Positions 43,991 through 58,400 of a DNA stretch of 64,000 bases are shown one piece after another. Where the stretch lies: assembly GCA_000507305.1 (NCBI GenBank), contig DF239334.1, positions 163,345-227,344 of the forward strand, written 5' to 3'. Source of the stretch: Breviolum minutum Mf 1.05b.01. Its lineage: Eukaryota; Sar; Dinophyceae; Suessiales; Symbiodiniaceae. A program made the position numbers and the translations under genes. How positions within the stretch are numbered: the stretch's first letter is position 1; each line of letters begins with the position of its first letter. The notes beneath the pieces are model-generated. The model worked only from the letters and a program-made list of their open reading frames with translations, made no database searches and was not told the origin of the DNA.

Positions 43991-45148
43991 CAACATGGGC
44001 ATTGAGCAGATCTTTGTTTCATACACAATCAGAACATGGAGCGTACTTCCAAGACTGCGTAACTCTCCCAGGAAGCCGTTTCACCAGCACCATTACGTGT
44101 ATGACATAGTATGACGCTCCCCTGGTACGCCTGTTTTCATCAAGGGATTATTTTGAACAAGCGATATATTGGCAAACAGGAAAAGCACAAAGCAACAAAA
44201 TGCATGATCCGGATGGGAAAACCAGTGCAAGCAATGAAGTGTGGCAGGTCCCCATCCAAATCAGCAAACCATTGGTACAAACCAATGTGGTTCAAAAACT
44301 GTTTCAACACAAAAACCATACAACAACTATGAACAACTGCATGATATTGAATTGTTTGAGCAGATGCCAAATTGCTTCAATTGCTGCTGTTTTTCCAAAT
44401 TTGGTTGGGAGGAGTCAGCCAATCCCAGGCCAAGGCTACAGAATTTGTCAGGGCACAGGCGCTTAGCAAACAAGCCTCAAAATGTTTACGCAAGCTCGCT
44501 GTGGTTTGCTATGGTCGTCCATCTTGTCCTGGTGCTTCTAATTCACAGAAAAGCGCAGGCGCCGTAAGCCGAGCAGGATTTCCCAATATTTCCCAAGAAA
44601 CATTCCGCGCGAGAGAAAGTGTGGTGGGCGCGAGGTCCTGTAAACCCAGGCGTAAGCAGTTCCTTGCGGCATAGGAATCCATCAAGGTTTCTAGGGTCGC
44701 TCAGATGATTTCAATGCCGAGCAGTGCGGAACGATGAATGTCCAAAGTCAACCTTGGAATGTTTGAGGCCCACATCGATTGACCCCAGTGGACGGCTTTG
44801 CGAACTGGACTATCGCAGGAGGTTCTGTGTTCTCTTTGGGTTCACCAGGTAGTAGGATGTTGACTAAGATTAGACAAGATTTGAGAATTCAATTCTGATA
44901 CTCTTTAATCTTTGATTCAAAAGGGGACAAACTCACAAGTGGCGATGCAGGCAGTGACGTCAATGTCATGCTGCAAAATATTGCAAAATTGGTTAACATA
45001 TCAGCCTCCTCATTAGTAGCCTCGGGAATGATCATTAATATACGGTACATCTTACATCAATATTACATCAATTAAAAAATCTCAATTGCTACTATTATGA
45101 ATGTGTTATTCTCTATGTAATTTTCTATCTATTTTGATTCGACTCCAG

Positions 45149-45258
45149 GGCTGCCTTGACTGGCAATGTGGATGCCATGCTTCGCCTGGCTTCGTTGCAT
45201 GAGAACTTGGGGGACCCAAGTCAGGTCGGGGAATCCATGACTTCGATGAGTTTTCAAG
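45149..45258 (+). CDS. TPR/Sel1-like exon
   Basis: After CTCCAG the frame reads AALTGNVDAMLRLASLHENL then GDPSQVGESMTSM. The pattern A-x-x-G-N-x-D-A-M-x-x-L-A-x-x-x-x-x-x-G-D is that of a TPR/Sel1 helix pair, a protein-interaction repeat. The donor may be GTCGGG at 45,219 or later. Probably one gene with the exons at 46,374 and 46,699. Confidence 0.45.
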
Positions 45259-45620
45259 AGTGTATGACGGTGGTGCTGCACGCTGTATGAGATTTTTGTT
45301 ATAAACTCGTATATATATATATATGACATATATAGAGGGAAGTGGATAAGATAAGCCTTGAAGATTTTGTTGAGGTAAAAAAGATGCAATGGACAGAAGA
45401 ATATGTTGCCTTCACCTTTTTTTGGAGGTTTGAGCTATGCCAAAGGTTGACACACAGTTTGGTCAAGTAAGTCGGCCAACCAAGGTTTGTTTGACGCTTG
45501 GAGCACCAAAATACGCATCACTATCACGACGACTCCACTTCTGAATCCAATGAAATGACGACATGTTCACGTTTTGTTTATTTTGGACCATTTTAATCCA
45601 CTTCAAATCCCAGATACTCA

Positions 45621-45686
45621 ATGTATGGTCTATTTACCTACATGTATCTTAGAAATTCACCAAATGTAGATAAATAGACCTTACAT
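45621..45686. repeat. Short hairpin inverted repeat
   Basis: 23-nt arms at 45,621-45,643 and 45,664-45,686 pair with two mismatches around a 20-nt loop. Could be a structured intronic RNA or a small MITE remnant. Confidence 0.75.
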
Positions 45687-46238
45687 TTTTCGTTTCATGG
45701 GAATGAACCCCCTCAGAAATCTCAGCAACAAGAATCTCGGCCAGCATTTTTGTTCTAGGCACAGCAGTGGATCCGGAAAGCGAGTGATGCCGGTAGTGTT
45801 GAAGCAAAACATAGCATTGCCTATATCCAGGCGATGCGGGAGATGAGGGAAACATGTTGGTCCTGTGATTTGAGCTATCGCTGAATCATAAAACCAACGA
45901 ATCTAGAGCTGTCGGTGATAACGATAGAAAGATCGGTTGCAACTAGCTGGTGGTGTAAAACATAGTTTGTGTGTATTGGGGCCTTAGGGAGGATGCTTCA
46001 AGTTTACCAGATTTTTTTCGGAGGGGTTCAAAAACAGTATCAGACACTATTTCTGGTGTGTTGCATATATAGAGTACTGTACCACTGAATTTTGAACATT
46101 TTTAAACGGCATTACTATTGCTTTGGGTCCTCCGCAAGCCAGTAGGCGTGACTACCAGGAGCCTTGCATTCTTTTTGCAGGGAAAACATATAATATATAA
46201 ACTTTTACCTTCGGCAAGCATGTCAAAGTATCACAGTG

Positions 46239-46326
46239 TACTGCTGTTGATGGAAAAAATCCTGCACCAGTCAATACCCAGAAGATCTCATTTTTCCATA
46301 GGGTTTTATACATCCCAAGTGGTGCA
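46239..46326. mobile_element. Foldback MITE, copy 2 (degenerate)
   Basis: Shares CTGTTGATGGAAAAAATCCT and the following GCACCAGT, and further right GG(T)TTTATACATCCCAA.TGGTGCA, with the reverse complement of the unit at 5,064-5,168. The right arm is truncated after GGTGCA. Confidence 0.75.
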
Positions 46327-46373
46327 CAGATCATGATCACCTTGAAGTCTTTGCAAGGCGAATGGCCCTGCAG

Positions 46374-46510
46374 AAGATCGATCCAATGCTTGCATGGAGT
46401 ATTGCAAGTTACTGAAACTTCAAGATGAACCAGTACTTGCTCGAGGTCTTGATGCCAAGAACAAACCTTCACTGGAAGCAAAATGGATGTCAATGAAGAT
46501 GGAAGAGCAG
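46374..46510 (+). CDS. Possible TPR-like exon
   Basis: After CCTGCAG a frame reads NACMEYCKLLKLQDEPVLAR then GLDAKNKPSLEAKWMSMKME. The helical pattern is compatible with the TPR-like gene of the 45,149 exon. The 3' boundary is uncertain. Confidence 0.4.
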
Positions 46511-46698
46511 AGTGCACACATGATTTGTAAATTTATGTTAATGCATGATTTATTGTATTTATTTAGTGATATTAAATCCCGTGTTTCCCATGGCAAAGCT
46601 AGGACAAGGTCATGAAAAAGTTCCCCCAGCTCCCAAACATTCCCTGCCAAAAAATGGGCTTCTTTGAAACACAAGTTGTACCATTTTCACACCGCCAG

Positions 46699-46788
46699 GT
46701 TTGGCATTCTTTCAGGTTCTGCGTCTCAAATTCCTTCGGGGTGAAGCCTGTTGTGATCTTCCGATGGCCAACCCGGTGCCATCAAAAG
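46699..46788 (+). CDS. Internal exon, TPR-like gene
   Basis: Bounded by ACCGCCAG and AAAAG/GTACTC. One frame reads LAFFQVLRLKFLRGEACCDL then PMANPVPSK. Compatible with a helical repeat protein; no firm family. Confidence 0.45.
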
Positions 46789-49700
46789 GTACTCTCTTCG
46801 CGATTTTTGCAAGCCACCTGGATTCAAGATTGGTTGTTTCTAGTTATAATCGAATTTACCGAGTTTGAAGGAGATAAGAGGCACAGTCATTTTGGATGGT
46901 CGCAGATTCAAGTGCCAAAGTACCATGTTTTTTCTCACAACATAGGCGACTGTTCACATTCGCGTGACACCTATGATCCTGTACAGCTCATCATGATTTC
47001 TGGGAGGGGTACGTTACGGGGGGTAGGTTGACCAGCCATAAGATGAGGTTGTTTCATGATGTTCAAGGGAAGCTAGTAGGCAAACCTCAGTCTATACATA
47101 AATCTCCCATAATTTCCCTATGGACTCCTCAAGTCCTCACACGACAGGAAACAGTCGTGTGGAACTAAGGCACAACTGCAGGAGCTGTTTGCTTGGGACT
47201 GACCTGCATGGTGAGCTGATAATTATTTCGGAAGGTTGCAATCTTGTGTTGTTCAGGGGCCCAAGTTGCCTGAAAACAATAGGATTACTTCAGCACACCA
47301 TGCCCTGTGGCAATTGATTTAGACAGTGTACAGGTGCACGTGCAGTTGATGAGCGCAAAAGCTCCTTCAGAGCCAGAGAAGAGCCAGACGACAAATCCAA
47401 GCAATGTGAGAGGTTTCGTGCAAGTAAATGACGCGCAATCGTAAAGAATATTCCATAAAATGAGTAACTAGCTGGTGGTTTCATTTTTTTTTTCACCCCT
47501 ACTTGTGGATGATTTCCAATTTGACTAATATTTTTCAAATGGGTTGAAACCACCAACAAGGTAAATATATATCACATAAGGATGCAAAAGGACTATTCTA
47601 TATTCCAGGTGAGTGCAGCAGTCGGGGTAGTTGTCCTTAGTTGTCAGAATCCTTGTCTGAGACAATTGGTTTTAAACACCTTTGACTGCTTACAGTTTGT
47701 GGGTATGAACAGACAACAGCATGTTTAGGTTATGTAATTAAGTTGGTATGTAGGTGAATTATACTATTTCTCGATCTTATGCTCACATGCTCTGAGACTG
47801 AGTTTGGCGCCATTGCACCCATGTTGCGGAAAGAAACGCAGCTATTCTCGGCCTGGTACGAAAATGTTCCTGCTAAAAAGTTGCAGCTAGACATGGCATC
47901 CTCAAGGATCGTTTGATTAGCAGCAGTACCACTGTGCAACCAGATGGATTTCAGGCAAGAGAAAAACGTGAAAAAGTACACAGAATAAGACAATCTTACA
48001 GCGTTGCTTTCACAGGACTCCGACTTCTGATATATCTCTACTATTCAAACAAATCCAGTTCCCATCACTCATTCCTAAACAGGCAACCGTGCAACCTCAA
48101 TACTTGAGTTCTTAGAAAATGTCTCAGCAATTTTATGACCTTCGACCTCCGACTCATTCCATCCAGCAAGCAATTGCCTGTCAGTTGGATCTGAAGTCCT
48201 GGCACGTTTAGATGCAGTTGGGTGGCCTTGCAGTTGATTTTTAAGTCAATTTTTTGCGCAAAAGTCTGCACATGTGTGGTTTTCTCATGTTTTTTTCGTA
48301 TAGTTTCTTAGGTTTCCTGATAAGATGGGATATTCCCCCATCCAAGTTACATCGTATTGCATCAAACTATTTTTAGGAGATACCTTTATTTATTAACCCA
48401 TCACTTTTTGTTATGGTCGTAGCACGTTTCGGTTCAGCGATTTGAGGCTGTTGCTTTGGTCACAATGGAACCAAAGGTGCGGAGTTTTTGGATGAAATCC
48501 GAAGCAGTTTGGTGCGTTCAACCAGCTTCAACATATCCATATCCATATCCATCCATATCGCCACACTATGGGTTTCATACTGCTGATGCAGGATTTCTGC
48601 CTTTAAGCCTGTAGGATTTGTAAGTGAGATAGATATACTAAATACTGTACATTTATATACTGTATATTTACTTATAGCTATTGAATGTCACGTGATTGCA
48701 TTACTCAGATTGATTCAAATCGTTTGGTCATGTGAAGCAATTTGGATGATCAAAACGCTGGCAATGCTCGCTAGACTGTTGGTAAGCTGAAGGTCACTAG
48801 CTGGTGGCCACTCCTATTGTCGGTTCTTGGGGCTTTCTTGGTGTGGCGGCTGAGTTTTGGTTCAGATGAAACTTGATATCTCTTAGATGCAGGTGTCTTC
48901 TGTTATGACCCAGGCTCTTTGCTCCTGGCTACGTCGTTGGTCAGGCGGTTTGGTGGTTTCTAAGGGGACGTTTTTTTTATTATCTCGTTTATACTCAGAG
49001 AGCGTGAAAGAGTATACTTGCAATAGGGTGGTGAAAGTAGCTTCCAAAACCTCATGCAACATCGAACCCACAAGAAAAAGGACCTCATAGAAGATGACCC
49101 TCAGGCTGGTCTTTCCCCTTATGAAAAGTGAAAAGTCAAGACTGATGTTCGGTGCCTTTCCCATACATCAGAATGCAGCTTGGGCCATCATTGTCCACCC
49201 ATCTTATTTTTTCCAGCGGCAACTCAGTTTTGTTTTAAGTCACCAGTGAGACTGATTGATATGCATTCGGTATTCTTTTTGAAAGGTTTCCATTTATGGC
49301 TGTTTTTTTCACGCAGGTACTAAGAGAAGGTCACATAGCAAAATGGACTGAGTCGTGGCACTCTTGGGCCCTGAAAGACAGGGAGAAGTGAACAGCAAGC
49401 TACTTGTACCAGAATGAAAAAAATGCCTGCGGCGAGATGTCGAGATGTTATGCTGCTATGAAATGAAAGATCTTTGACTTCAATTCTTAGAAGCAACTTT
49501 TTTGTGCACTCGCTCCCCGTGATACACCCATAATGCTGGTGTGGTTGGTGCTCATTGGTATCGTTGTTCTCCCTTTGTCTGTTGCCGTTCTTCATGAAAG
49601 TGTGGAATGGACTTGTACATCAAACTCCGCAGCGTAGGTTCATGCAAAACGTCCAAGATTTGAGAAAAGAGGTTTATGCAAAAAGTTCACATGCTTTGCA

Positions 49701-51589
49701 TGTGCAACCCTGGATTTAAATTGATCTAAACATAGCAACAGCACATGTTGGATGCTCTAACCAAACGCCAAAGGCAAGGGTCAAAACTTGCAACGCAGAA
49801 ACCACATGAAACTTCATGAAACTACCGTAGCTGATACTGCCTAAAGGGCTTGGCTACAATATTCTACCACAATCAGTTCAGCAACACTTACAATTTGGAA
49901 CTGCTATCGAAGTTGCGAATGGCCATCAGCCAAGATGGTGACTTTTGATGCGATATCGCGTTGTTGTGTTGGAAATTTGGCTCTGGGGTTTTCTGGAGAC
50001 ATCACCGGGCCTGGTGTCTTCATGATCAAGGTTAACGGTTAAGCTCTTAGGGTAGGAAACATGTGGGATAATGTGGGAAGATCGCAGCTTATCATCTTTT
50101 GTGAGACAGTTGAAAAAACACACAACATCCTTTGTCACCAAAAGGACATATGAAACCCTACAGAGATCGTGAGATACTTCATGCTTTAATACGCAATTTA
50201 TTCACTGGAATTTTTGTTTCATCAGAGACTCAACTGAAGTTGAGTTTCATTGTAGCTGACCCTTGGGATCCATAGGCGATGCGAAACAAGCACAAAGAGA
50301 AACGCATGGCCCAGGCGGGCGGAAACCTCAGTTGGTGGGAAGTCAAGGCATGACCTTTTAATTGACGGAATCCTAAACATTTTTCGTATAAAAAGCTTGA
50401 GTCCAAGTGACAATATGGTATATCAGGTTCAGGTAATATACCTTTGAAAGCAACTGCCAAAAACCACTTCAACTTTGATCAACCTCATCCCAGAGGTGGA
50501 CACTTTCAATCAGAATCAAATCCCCCCATGGGTTTGTTCCTCCTGCTCCTGCAGGACCCCGGAGCAACAGAAGGCTTGAAGTCGCTGCAAGAAATGTTTG
50601 ATAACTTATGGAGTAACGTGAGGTAAAAGTGAAAAATAACCCATTTATTTCGATTGTGGGTGATGGAATGGTGATGATAGCATAGGTAGTGCATGGATTG
50701 AGCAAAGATTCTGGGAGTTTTACACTCGGGAAAATGAGGACGATCTAAAAGATTTCCACTTTGACACAAAAGTATTGTTAAAATATTGTGCTGACACCAC
50801 TACCATTTCGTGGCCATGCTGGAGCTACGAGAGAATGGTGAAAAAATGGATGATTTGATGATTGGGAACAATTTGTATTTTTATGAAGTTATGACAAGTT
50901 TGGTTGAATTGATTTCAAAACAGATACGTTTTCCAGGTCTACGATTGCGCAGTGCCGATGAGACAAGTGCCTTTTCGAAACAGGTGGAGTTTCCACCCTG
51001 TTGACCAGCTTAACTTTGAGGTATGCTATAGAACTTATGAGGGTCTATTTTGCAGGATATTGGGCATTGGATGTTTGTTTCGTTTCACCCAGCTTGAGGG
51101 AGTTCCACGTGCATGAATCATCAGAAATCATGTCACTTTTGGAACTCCAGAATTTCCATGAGACAGCTTTCGATTTATTTGAATGATTGGAACATTTGGC
51201 ACTTCATTCAATTACGATTTTGAGAACATAAAACGGCTTGCAATCGCAGGCAAATCATGTCAGTTCCAATGCATGTGACATTCAACCCACCTAGGTCCCA
51301 TATCATCGGGCGAGGTTGCAGTTGCATTCTGTGATCCACGATACATGCTTATGCTATATGATACATGTATCATGATGTGCTGCACGCATATCATTTCCGA
51401 ATCCCAATTACCAGCAGCGAGGATTCGCACTGTAGATTGTCAATCCTGCAATTGTTTCACCTTTAGTAGGGAACCCACGTTTGGTTTGTATTTCAGGTTA
51501 GAAAAGGATGGTGTTTTTCTTGTGTCATTTCGCATCAATTTGCTGATTTGTTATACAATCCTCTAATAGCAAGCTTTATACAATTAAAT
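46789..51589. other. Intron-rich region, weak exon candidates
   Basis: Coding-like + strand segments without secure ends: about 47,790-47,905 (ETEFGAIAPMLRKETQLFSA then WYENVPAKKLQLDMAS), about 48,450-48,525 (AVALVTMEPKVRSFWMKSEA), about 50,550-50,620 (DPGATEGLKSLQEMFDNLW) and about 50,936-51,000. These may be further exons of the TPR-like gene; no domain is recognised. An (ATCCAT)n run lies at about 48,533-48,559. Confidence 0.3.
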
Positions 51590-52160
51590 GTTTTTTTAAA
51601 TGTAATTATATATATATATTTTTTATATATCTAGTTCGATGTATGTATATATGTATATATATATACATTTACAACATTGAACATATATTGATTCTACATA
51701 GTATCTAGATTTAGATATTATATTTCTACTGTATAAACTTTTGATATTACGCACATTATATTACATAGTATTACATGGTATACTCTAATATATTCTGATA
51801 TACCATATTCAATGGTTATGCTAATATATATATATATATTAAACATTTGTTTCAACCCAAGGTTTACATTGGTTTTCAAATACGATATATATATATATAC
51901 ACGTCTAATTTATCAATCCTGACTTGACATGATTTTCCTATCCCAAGGTCGAACGGGTCGAATGCGCGGTTGGAGGGATTCTGAAAGTGAAGGCTTTGAA
52001 GCGAGAGATTCGAATGGTTTGGTTGGTTGGTTGATGGTGTGTTTTTTTTGTTAATTACTATATATCAATATTATTCAATATTAATACCTACAATCGAAAT
52101 ATATTACTACAATCTCTACTGTAATTTATAGATGTTGTATACAAATATATGTACATAGAA
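51590..52160. repeat. Extremely AT-rich tract
   Basis: About 570 bp almost without G/C except short interruptions, with repeated (TA)n runs (about 51,606-51,665, 51,823-51,840, 51,882-51,899). No open frame. May act as a DNA-unwinding or matrix-attachment-like region; nothing specific is seen. Confidence 0.8.
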
Positions 52161-54929
52161 TTGCATTGTTTCAGATGTTCATGTTTTCTTAGAGGTCGGA
52201 TACATATGTTTTAAGATGAAGTTCTATGTGTCTCGAATGTTGTAATTAATAGTTTTGAATATTTTGTTCACCTATACATGATGAACTGATAAGATTCAGC
52301 AAAACTTTGGTGTCATGCATGATTTAAACCAAGTGACATTGTTTTAATGGTCTACAGTCTCATAGTTGTTTGTATTTAGACAGTTACAAAGCAGCCTTAT
52401 ACTTGTTTATCTTCTTAATCCATGAATATGTTGCTTTCTGTAACTCATAGGTTTGACCTGCTAATCCCAATTCGCTTCAGTATCTAAGATGATCACCTGA
52501 CATTTGTTGACTTTTACCAACTCTACTTACTATAGTGATGTTTCATTTACAAGATGGACTCTGCCCAAGTCTTCATGGTCAATTTCCAGATGGTAAATGA
52601 ACATCATGAGGTCAAGTAGAGAAGCCAAAGAGAAAGAAACGCCGAGTTGCTCGTTGGGAACATGAACGCGTGGCGGGTCGAGAGATGACATGACGTGTGC
52701 GCCAGCGGTAGTGTGTTGATAATGACTCCAAACATGACGATTTTGTTTCCATCATCTTGCTGATGTAGCAGTCATTCCAACTGAGATTCCATTTCCCGCT
52801 GAGCTTTCTTGAGGCAGTCACCACAGCTGTCGAACATGAGCTGGACCCGACAGGGAGATGCCTACCAAGTTGGTGATCCTGATTAAACATGATTGAACCC
52901 AAAACATTTGTATATCATATACTATACAAACAGACCAAAGCAGTATGATGATTGACAGACTTTGACAACATGATGTAAAACATGGAATCATTCTGCAAGC
53001 GAGTTGCGTCACTGTTTGTTGTATTGTCCGCTTTCGCGCAACCCTCTCATGCTGTCTTCAACAGCAGCAATTAGTCTTGCCTCATTGTTTAGTGCTACCT
53101 TTTTGTTGTACAGCTAAAGTCGAGAAACTGCCAGCAAAGACACAACGGCTCAGATGAATATCAATCAATATGTCTTGCTGTAAGGATCCGGATCAAGTGT
53201 ACAGAGGTTGAAGCAACAAGACTTGGTGACTGGATGTGACTGCAGGAAGAAGGCGGTCATTTCCACGCAACACATTTGGGACAACCTGGCACCTGTGACG
53301 AGGACTGTCATGGCATGTTGACTTCATTGCTCCAAGTGTTAGCAATGTAGTATCATGGTCGACGCTCCACTAGACTAGACATCCTGTTACAAACAGTTGG
53401 GTTTTGATAGGCAAAAAGTGGATTTCATTTTTTGTTTTTTTGCCTGAATTTGTCTCAGTGTTGGATGTTTTGTGATTAAGGAGCCGGTGAAAGTGCGTAG
53501 AAAGCAGGTGCAGCTGGTGGTCAGTCCGTTTTTTTTTTGCGTGCTATGTTGCAAGAATTACTGCGAATGTGTATGCAAGGCTTTTGAATGGGGATTTTTT
53601 GTGGTAATTCCTGGGATACCCCAGCACTTCTATTGCGATTCATATGCATATAATACAGAAAATACAGGACTTTGGGGGGACCCAAATTAGGGACTGCAAA
53701 GCCCATGGTGTTGACGCTGCCATTTCAGAAAACGGTGGCAAGCACAACTGCAGAAGGCCATTGCAAAATGAGGGCTTGAGTGTTTATAGTTTTTGTATGT
53801 TTTTTTTTGTTCCAAGCATCAACAGCAGTACCACTCACTAGCACTTAGCAGAGTTGGCATACGCACACAAAATTCACATAATTGCATTGAGGCAACAAAA
53901 AGTCATCGTTATAATTCATTATATAATATATATATATATATACACAATCATTGAAATGTTACTTATCAATCATCTGAAACATGGGAGTCAATGAGTATAT
54001 CATTCTTCCCCCCCCCCCCGGCCTCGCAATAGTTTTTTTAGTGCCACCTGCAAGCGCCATGTTGCGGCAACCTGGAATGTGGGGCCAATGGGCCTCTCCT
54101 ATGCACGTGCCCTATGGACATGCACCAGCATATACAGGAAGCTTGTTTGACATTTAGTTCTGACATCAATTTTCCATATGTTTTCTATTGTTTCAAAATA
54201 ATTTGGATTTTTTACTGTTAAATGTGATGAGCTTTGAGCCTCTATCATCCGCTGGCAGTTGTGCAAAACTTCGCAGAACCATTTTTTTTGAATGCTGCGG
54301 AAGTTTATTGGAAAGTTATGTTTCTGGTGCCTGCAAACAGGGAATTTCATACATCCCGTGGCTGTTGGGTCCACGGGCCCTGAGGTCCAACATTGATTCG
54401 TAGCTGCCAAATGATTTGCCATCCACATCCGTTGGAAAAATCCTTCAGCCACGTCGCTGGGACAGAAACGCCAGGGCAGATATGCATACAAACACAGAAA
54501 AACTGAATGGAAGGGCGAGCAAATCATGTATAGATGGTATATGAGTTCCTCCAACATCAGCAAAGTCCAAGGTTTTATTGTTTTATTCTGAGTCATGAAG
54601 TGACAAGAGTGAAAAGTGACAATTGGATCATGAGGAATCTTTTGATTGTGATTGCATGCGTTGACTTATAGTGTTTGAGATTGGACATATCTACATCTAC
54701 ATGTAGACAGAAATCACTAAAACATACTGCCAGGCTCCTTCCTTCAAGGGTGCACTTGAAGCGTGAACCCCCACACGAATCCCTTGAAATATAGAACCCT
54801 GTTGTCATTGTTGAAAGATTTGAATGAAACTCTCATCATCCCAACATCACATCAAGACGATTTTCCTATCAAATGTTGTGTATGCTCCCCCAAGACAGAT
54901 ATCCGCTTAAAGCTATCGCCCCTTCCAAC
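52161..54929. other. No firm exon
   Basis: Intron or intergenic DNA. Weak + strand open stretches (for example about 53,246-53,335, containing EEGGHFHATHLGQPGTCDED) lack support. A run of C lies at 54,008-54,019. The - strand open frame over 54,099-54,596 is not coding-like. Confidence 0.35.
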
Positions 54930-54933
54930 TCCA

Positions 54934-55103
54934 AGGGTGCCCCGCAGTTGCCCACCAGGCGCGCCCGGACCACGAGCGACGCATGGCCTTCGCGTTGTTG
55001 GCCTTAGAAGCCTCGACGGAGCGCCGGAATGCGATGAATGGGACGGGAATGGCGCGCCCGCGGTTGAATTCAGATCCAGCTGCTTGGTGTTGGAAGTTGG
55101 AAG
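54934..55103 (+). CDS. GC-rich exon, probable N-terminal part of the GH5 gene
   Basis: A sharp GC-rich exon containing MAFALLALEASTERRNAMNG and RPRLNSDPAAWCWKLE, ending AAG before GTTTTG. Ala/Leu/Arg-rich composition and high GC mark it as coding. It lies 360 bp before the first recognised GH5 exon on the same strand; whether it is the same protein is not proven. Confidence 0.45.
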
Positions 55104-55464
55104 GTTTTGAACAAAAGGGAGCAGGGATTTGGAACAAAATTATATGTAATACCTATATATAATATAACTATGTGTGAGATGTGTACCTTTTACAACATAG
55201 ATGTGTATTTTAAATGCTATATCACTTTGAAGTTTTAGTCTACTGGTAGATCCGTCTAGATGTATGGATATTATATATTCATGATCATCCAGATATGAAT
55301 CAATAAGATACGTCAGGTTGTTATTTTATAAACAGATTGTGAACGTGTTTTTTCGCCACATCTGCAGCATGTGGTGACAACGGGTTCTGTCATTTAGACC
55401 TGGTTACTACAATGAACTGTTTGAAGCATTGAAAGGCAGACGGCACATGATGGGATCCTGTGAG

Positions 55465-58400
55465 ATTCGTCTTGTTTGGAGGCTCCATGCAACAAATGGC
55501 ATGGGGTGAACTATGGGAACCGCTTCATACCAGAAGATTGGATGAGGTGTGAGTTCTGGGGTGGATATCTGACCTTTTTGTCAAGATTCATACAGATTGA
55601 GGAGTTGGACGGATTCGAGTCGAACTAGCTTTTAGGCAAGAGCTTGTGTTGATGTTTGCCCCAGCTGGCAATATTTGCTCCCTACTAGCATTCGGAGCTA
55701 CTGTATCATTCCTTTCTCCTTTTGTCCGTCCATCCACTGTTTCATTCATCCATCCATCCATACATTGATTGTTCAAATTTTGCACCTATTTGAAATGCGG
55801 ATATCTCTCCATACGTGATTACCTCTACTACGTGCTGGAAGCATCAACGCATACGTGCTCGAGGCATCCCTACAATTTCTTCCAGCATGTCCGCCGAAGC
55901 GCACGACGGGTAGCTTTATGGGATTTAAAAGGACCAGAAGCAAAACAAAGGCCGGGAAACCGGCGGATCGTCTTTTCGGTTACTTTGATTGTTCAAGTCT
56001 GGTGAGTTTTGTGTTATAGGCTTATATATAATGTCTTATAGGAGTTTCTTCCTTTTGTGCTCTTGCAATTGAGACTAAGAAGGTGATTGTGAAATATTGC
56101 GAATGCTACTCAAGCACTTACATTGCTTCGACGGAAACCACAGCATGTTTGATAGACCATAGTGTCTTTTACCCAACCTGCTCTCTTTCCAACATAGAAA
56201 TGATTTGAAGATGGATTATGGCACGTGGTCGATCAACTATGATTCGTTGAATTGCTTGCAAGCAAAGCAAGGACTGCAAGATGGTACTTGCTGAAACTTT
56301 TTCTACTGCAGATCGATCTTATGACAGTCCACCTGCATGTTTGCGTTTGGACATACTTCTTGTGTTTTCTTCTTTTGTTCAAGTTACCATCCCTTCTTTG
56401 CCTGCGGGGATCCCTTTGGCTTCCTTGGCAACAGAATGAAACAGAGCTGTTGAACGGATCAGGATGATGTCATGGCTAGATGCCACCATCTCAGAGGGTC
56501 ACTTTGCGGAAATGAAATCTATGGGCGTGGAAGTCATACGTGTCCCTTGTGGTTATTGGAACTGGGTGACTTATGCCTATGATGATGGACCGGAAGTCTC
56601 GGGGGTTTATGCAACAGGACCCATTCGTGAAGCTTGACAAGAGAATTTGGCGTCGAGATTTGGGTGGGCAAACAGGAGGAACACCAAAAAAGATCCATCA
56701 GTGGCGTATTATTTGAGTTTTTGTATGCCTGCTTTCTTTCGTCGAGTTTTGAATTCAGGAGCACAGCAGCCGATAGAGATGGGATTTTGAGCTGTTTGGA
56801 AAGGATTACTAGGGAAAAGATGTACCCCTAGTTACTGGATGATATTTGAGCATAACGGAGTTGACATGGAAATGGACAAGAAGTTGGCATATCTTTATAC
56901 TGCGGTGTATGATTGCATCATGTATTATACTTATGGTTGTGGAATTGTCCGACTCTAACATATTCATACGGATCAAACTGCTGTTTTTGTCACGTTCCGT
57001 CCTAACTTCAAGGGATGTATTATCAGAGACTCTTGTTTCTGATCACATTATGCCTGGAGCAAATGCCAATCACCAGCATGCATGGCTGACCAGAACTATT
57101 TATCTCACAACCGATGGGCCCATTGTACTGAGTACTTGAAGGACAGAACAAGTCCTTTTCACGTGATTTCTTTAAGAATGGCTCCATGTAGAAGAAGAAT
57201 GCATGCATGTGCAGCAGACAATAAGGTGTTTTGTTTCGTTTCACTCCATTTCAACAAAAAAGACTTCTCAAGACAAGCCTTACAAAGTCAGATTTACGGA
57301 CAATTGCACAACTATAGATTAACATTGTTCCAAGAGTTTACGTCTTTGCAACTTGTGAGCTATGTGATGTCACGATTTGCGGTTGCCTCTTCCAGCTAAT
57401 CATTAGGAACAGCTCAAGAATTTGCATCGTATTGCTTCGCCGCAAGAATATCGGAGATACTTTGACAAAATCTTCGATTTTTCGGAGCGGCAACCAGATT
57501 GCACTGCCTGAGGTTTGGGGTTAAGTTTTTGGTGAAGCTGTTTGAAGCTCGTTTCGCCATGACCCTTTTGTTCCAATTTGCGCAGACAAATCTCAGATCC
57601 CACAAGAATGACTTGCAAGGAATTTGTTGCCCTATAGTTTTTATATATTGCAGATTGGTTGTACATGGACGGGCTTTCAACCTGTTTTATTCTGTTTAGC
57701 TCACCCGGAAAGCCGTACAGGATTTTCTACGCATATTCAGCTGGGTTTGTTTGGTTGCTATTTGGAAGATTCCGTTGATGCAACCAAGGTATGGAATAAA
57801 AGTCTTGTTGGACTTGCATGCTCTACCAGGACTCCTCAAAGCACAAAACCATGGTGATGCAGTTGACCTGTTCACAAGTTGTATTTAGACCACAGCATGG
57901 CAGGCCACACAGCACTATATATGAAGAGGGAAATATGAAAATCAATGGGAAATAACTCAAATGATACTTCCACAGACTTGGTCAGATGTGTTGAACAACA
58001 ACATGACTATCAGTTGTTTCGTTTTGTCTTTGAAGCACCTCTTCCTTCATCCCATGTTTTGGAGGATCTCAAAATGGGGAGATCCACAGCGGTGTTTGCA
58101 TTGAATCCAAAGATGAACACTTAGGCTTCTTCCAGTGCCAGGCCGGATCTTTCAGAAGATGACCCTCATTGACCCTTGCAAAGCGATGAGTCTGTAGAAG
58201 ATGTAGAGTATACTAGAATGTGCATGCATGACATATATTTAAAATGACACAATATGTACTAATCTACTGTAGATACATACATACGCTTTTTATATACCTT
58301 CGGCCCTCCGGTACTCTGACAAAGCTGGCTACATGGAGGCCAACCTTCAGATGGCTGTTGAGGCAGTTCGGGAAATGGCTCGATACGGGAGAAGCAACTT

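Noticed and set aside
54099-54596. 165-codon - strand open frame
   Set aside because: Random-looking composition, no domain, and no splice or start support in an otherwise intronic stretch.
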